A stretch of DNA of 37,254 nucleotides, from assembly GCF_900698855.1 (NCBI RefSeq), contig NZ_LR217699.1:1-37254 (forward strand), written 5' to 3'. The notes under the pieces are model-generated. The model was not told where the DNA came from and made no database searches. It saw only the letters and a list, made by a program, of their open reading frames with translations. Below are positions 36,170 through 37,254 of the stretch, one piece after another. This DNA is from Erwinia_E haradaeae_F (GTDB taxonomy: Bacteria; Pseudomonadota; Gammaproteobacteria; Enterobacterales; Enterobacteriaceae). Position 1 is the stretch's first letter; each line of letters opens with the position of its first letter. A program made the translations under genes and the position numbers.

Positions 36170-37254
36170 TTTATAAAATTATAAAATGATTAACATTATG
36201 AAATTATATTATTTTAGATAAAAAAAGTGGACTAAAATTATTTTAAAAAAATTCTCTTAATTAATAAGATTTTGTCTTTAACAACAACTATAGAAAGGTT
36301 TAAGTAAAATAATTAGTTTTTATAACTTTATAAAATGACTTTAATAAATAAGATTTTTTTAACTAATATATTATACTTTTAGTATAAATATTTTTTATTT
36401 TCAAATAACATATATTTGTATCCAATTAAAATCAGAAATGTAATGATGATCAAAAAAGAGATATATATATGATGTAATCATTGAGTAAAAATGTATTTTG
36501 GTAAAAACATCTATTTTAAAGTATGAATACTATTAATTATCTCAATTAAATTATTCAAGAAATTTATATTTTTTAGAAATAATTGACAATCAAAGTCAGA
36601 ATTTATTATTTATTAATATCTTATCAAAAATAAGAAGATATATCATTCATTTAAAATAACGTATCTTTCATTCATTAAAATCAATTCTTTTAGAAAAAAT
36701 TAAAATTCCTTTAATATTATATATATAATTTATTTTAATTGGTTTAAAATAAAATTTTCTTAAAATTTATTTCAAAAATATTAACTATCCATTAATAAAT
36801 AAATTAACAATGTTATTTATTAGATTCGACGTTCAATTAGGAAATATTAAAAATTCTTAATACATGATATTTGTAACAACTATTAATGATATTCTTAAAA
36901 TAAATTTTTTGAAAGAGTTTTTAATGATTCAACTTTGAATAAAAAGTTAGTCTATAATTAAAATTATAGATTATATTTTTAGAAAAATATTTTTAGAAAC
37001 AATTAATTTTTTTTATTTAAAAATAAAATAAGTTAATTTAAATAATTTTAAATAGTATTTAATGTAATTAAAATTTTTTTAAAAATGTTTTATTAATAAT
37101 AAGTAGACAAATAAAGTTTTTATTTTATATCCAACCTTTTTATTCACTTATATTAAAAATAATATAAAATATTGTTATTATATCAGACTAGTAAATATAT
37201 TTATATATTTTAAATATAAAAAAATAAAAAATTATAATAATTTTACTAAGTTAA
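36170..37254. other. right outer single-copy tail, no gene seen
   Basis: 1,085 bases, almost all A and T, with no recognisable gene or RNA. It is not related to the left tail in either orientation as far as I can see, which argues against a hairpin-ended linear molecule with symmetrical telomeres. Confidence 0.7.

Noticed and set aside
1..37254. Foldback assembly artefact as sole explanation of the palindrome
   Set aside because: A simple foldback would not give 6.5 kb of unique centre plus two unrelated tails. Collapse of two slightly different arms into one consensus remains possible.
1..37254. Linear plasmid with hairpin telomeres
   Set aside because: The outermost 1.1 kb on each side are unrelated and show no terminal inverted repeat or hairpin.
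1..37254. tRNA genes, CRISPR arrays, insertion sequences
   Set aside because: I saw no T-loop GTTCGANTCC with matching acceptor stem, no regularly spaced repeats and no transposase or terminal repeats of an IS.

Overview
The window looks like a complete or nearly complete plasmid from an AT-rich insect endosymbiont of the Enterobacterales. The proteins resemble Erwinia, Pantoea and Escherichia homologues in the residues I can compare. Intergenic DNA is very AT-rich and long, only about 40 percent of the bases are coding, and no insertion sequences were seen. A biotin-gene plasmid with an IncFII-superfamily RepA and a plasmid-borne Hsp20 suggests a nutritional symbiont. Aphid co-obligate Erwinia ('Ca. 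Erwinia haradaeae'-like) is my best guess; this is inference from gene content, not a search result.

The dominant feature is architecture. Position x on the left matches the complement of position 37256-x on the right. The stretches 1087-15400 and 21856-36169 form one 14,314-bp inverted repeat with no difference wherever I compared them. They flank a 6,455-bp single-copy centre (15401-21855). The outer tails, 1-1086 and 36170-37254, are unrelated to each other and would form one 2,171-bp single-copy segment if the molecule is circular. The result is a chloroplast-like quadripartite plasmid.

Each arm carries, from outside inward: a candidate origin region; repA with a leader peptide, antisense RNA and pseudoknot signals; divergent bioB and bioA; nupC; an Hsp20 gene (ibpA) with a consensus sigma-32 promoter; a secreted HKD nuclease (nuc type); and a serine resolvase with a possible res site. 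All of these are therefore present twice. The single-copy centre carries apbE and gpmA. The outer single-copy segment has no recognisable gene.

Functionally there are four groups. repA, the antisense RNA, the resolvase and nuc are inherited plasmid functions. bioA and bioB supply the first and last of the three steps from KAPA to biotin (bioD is not here). nupC, ibpA and gpmA are transport, chaperone and glycolysis genes. ApbE flavinylates respiratory-type complexes. Duplication doubles the dosage of the biotin, chaperone and replication genes, while gpmA and apbE remain single.
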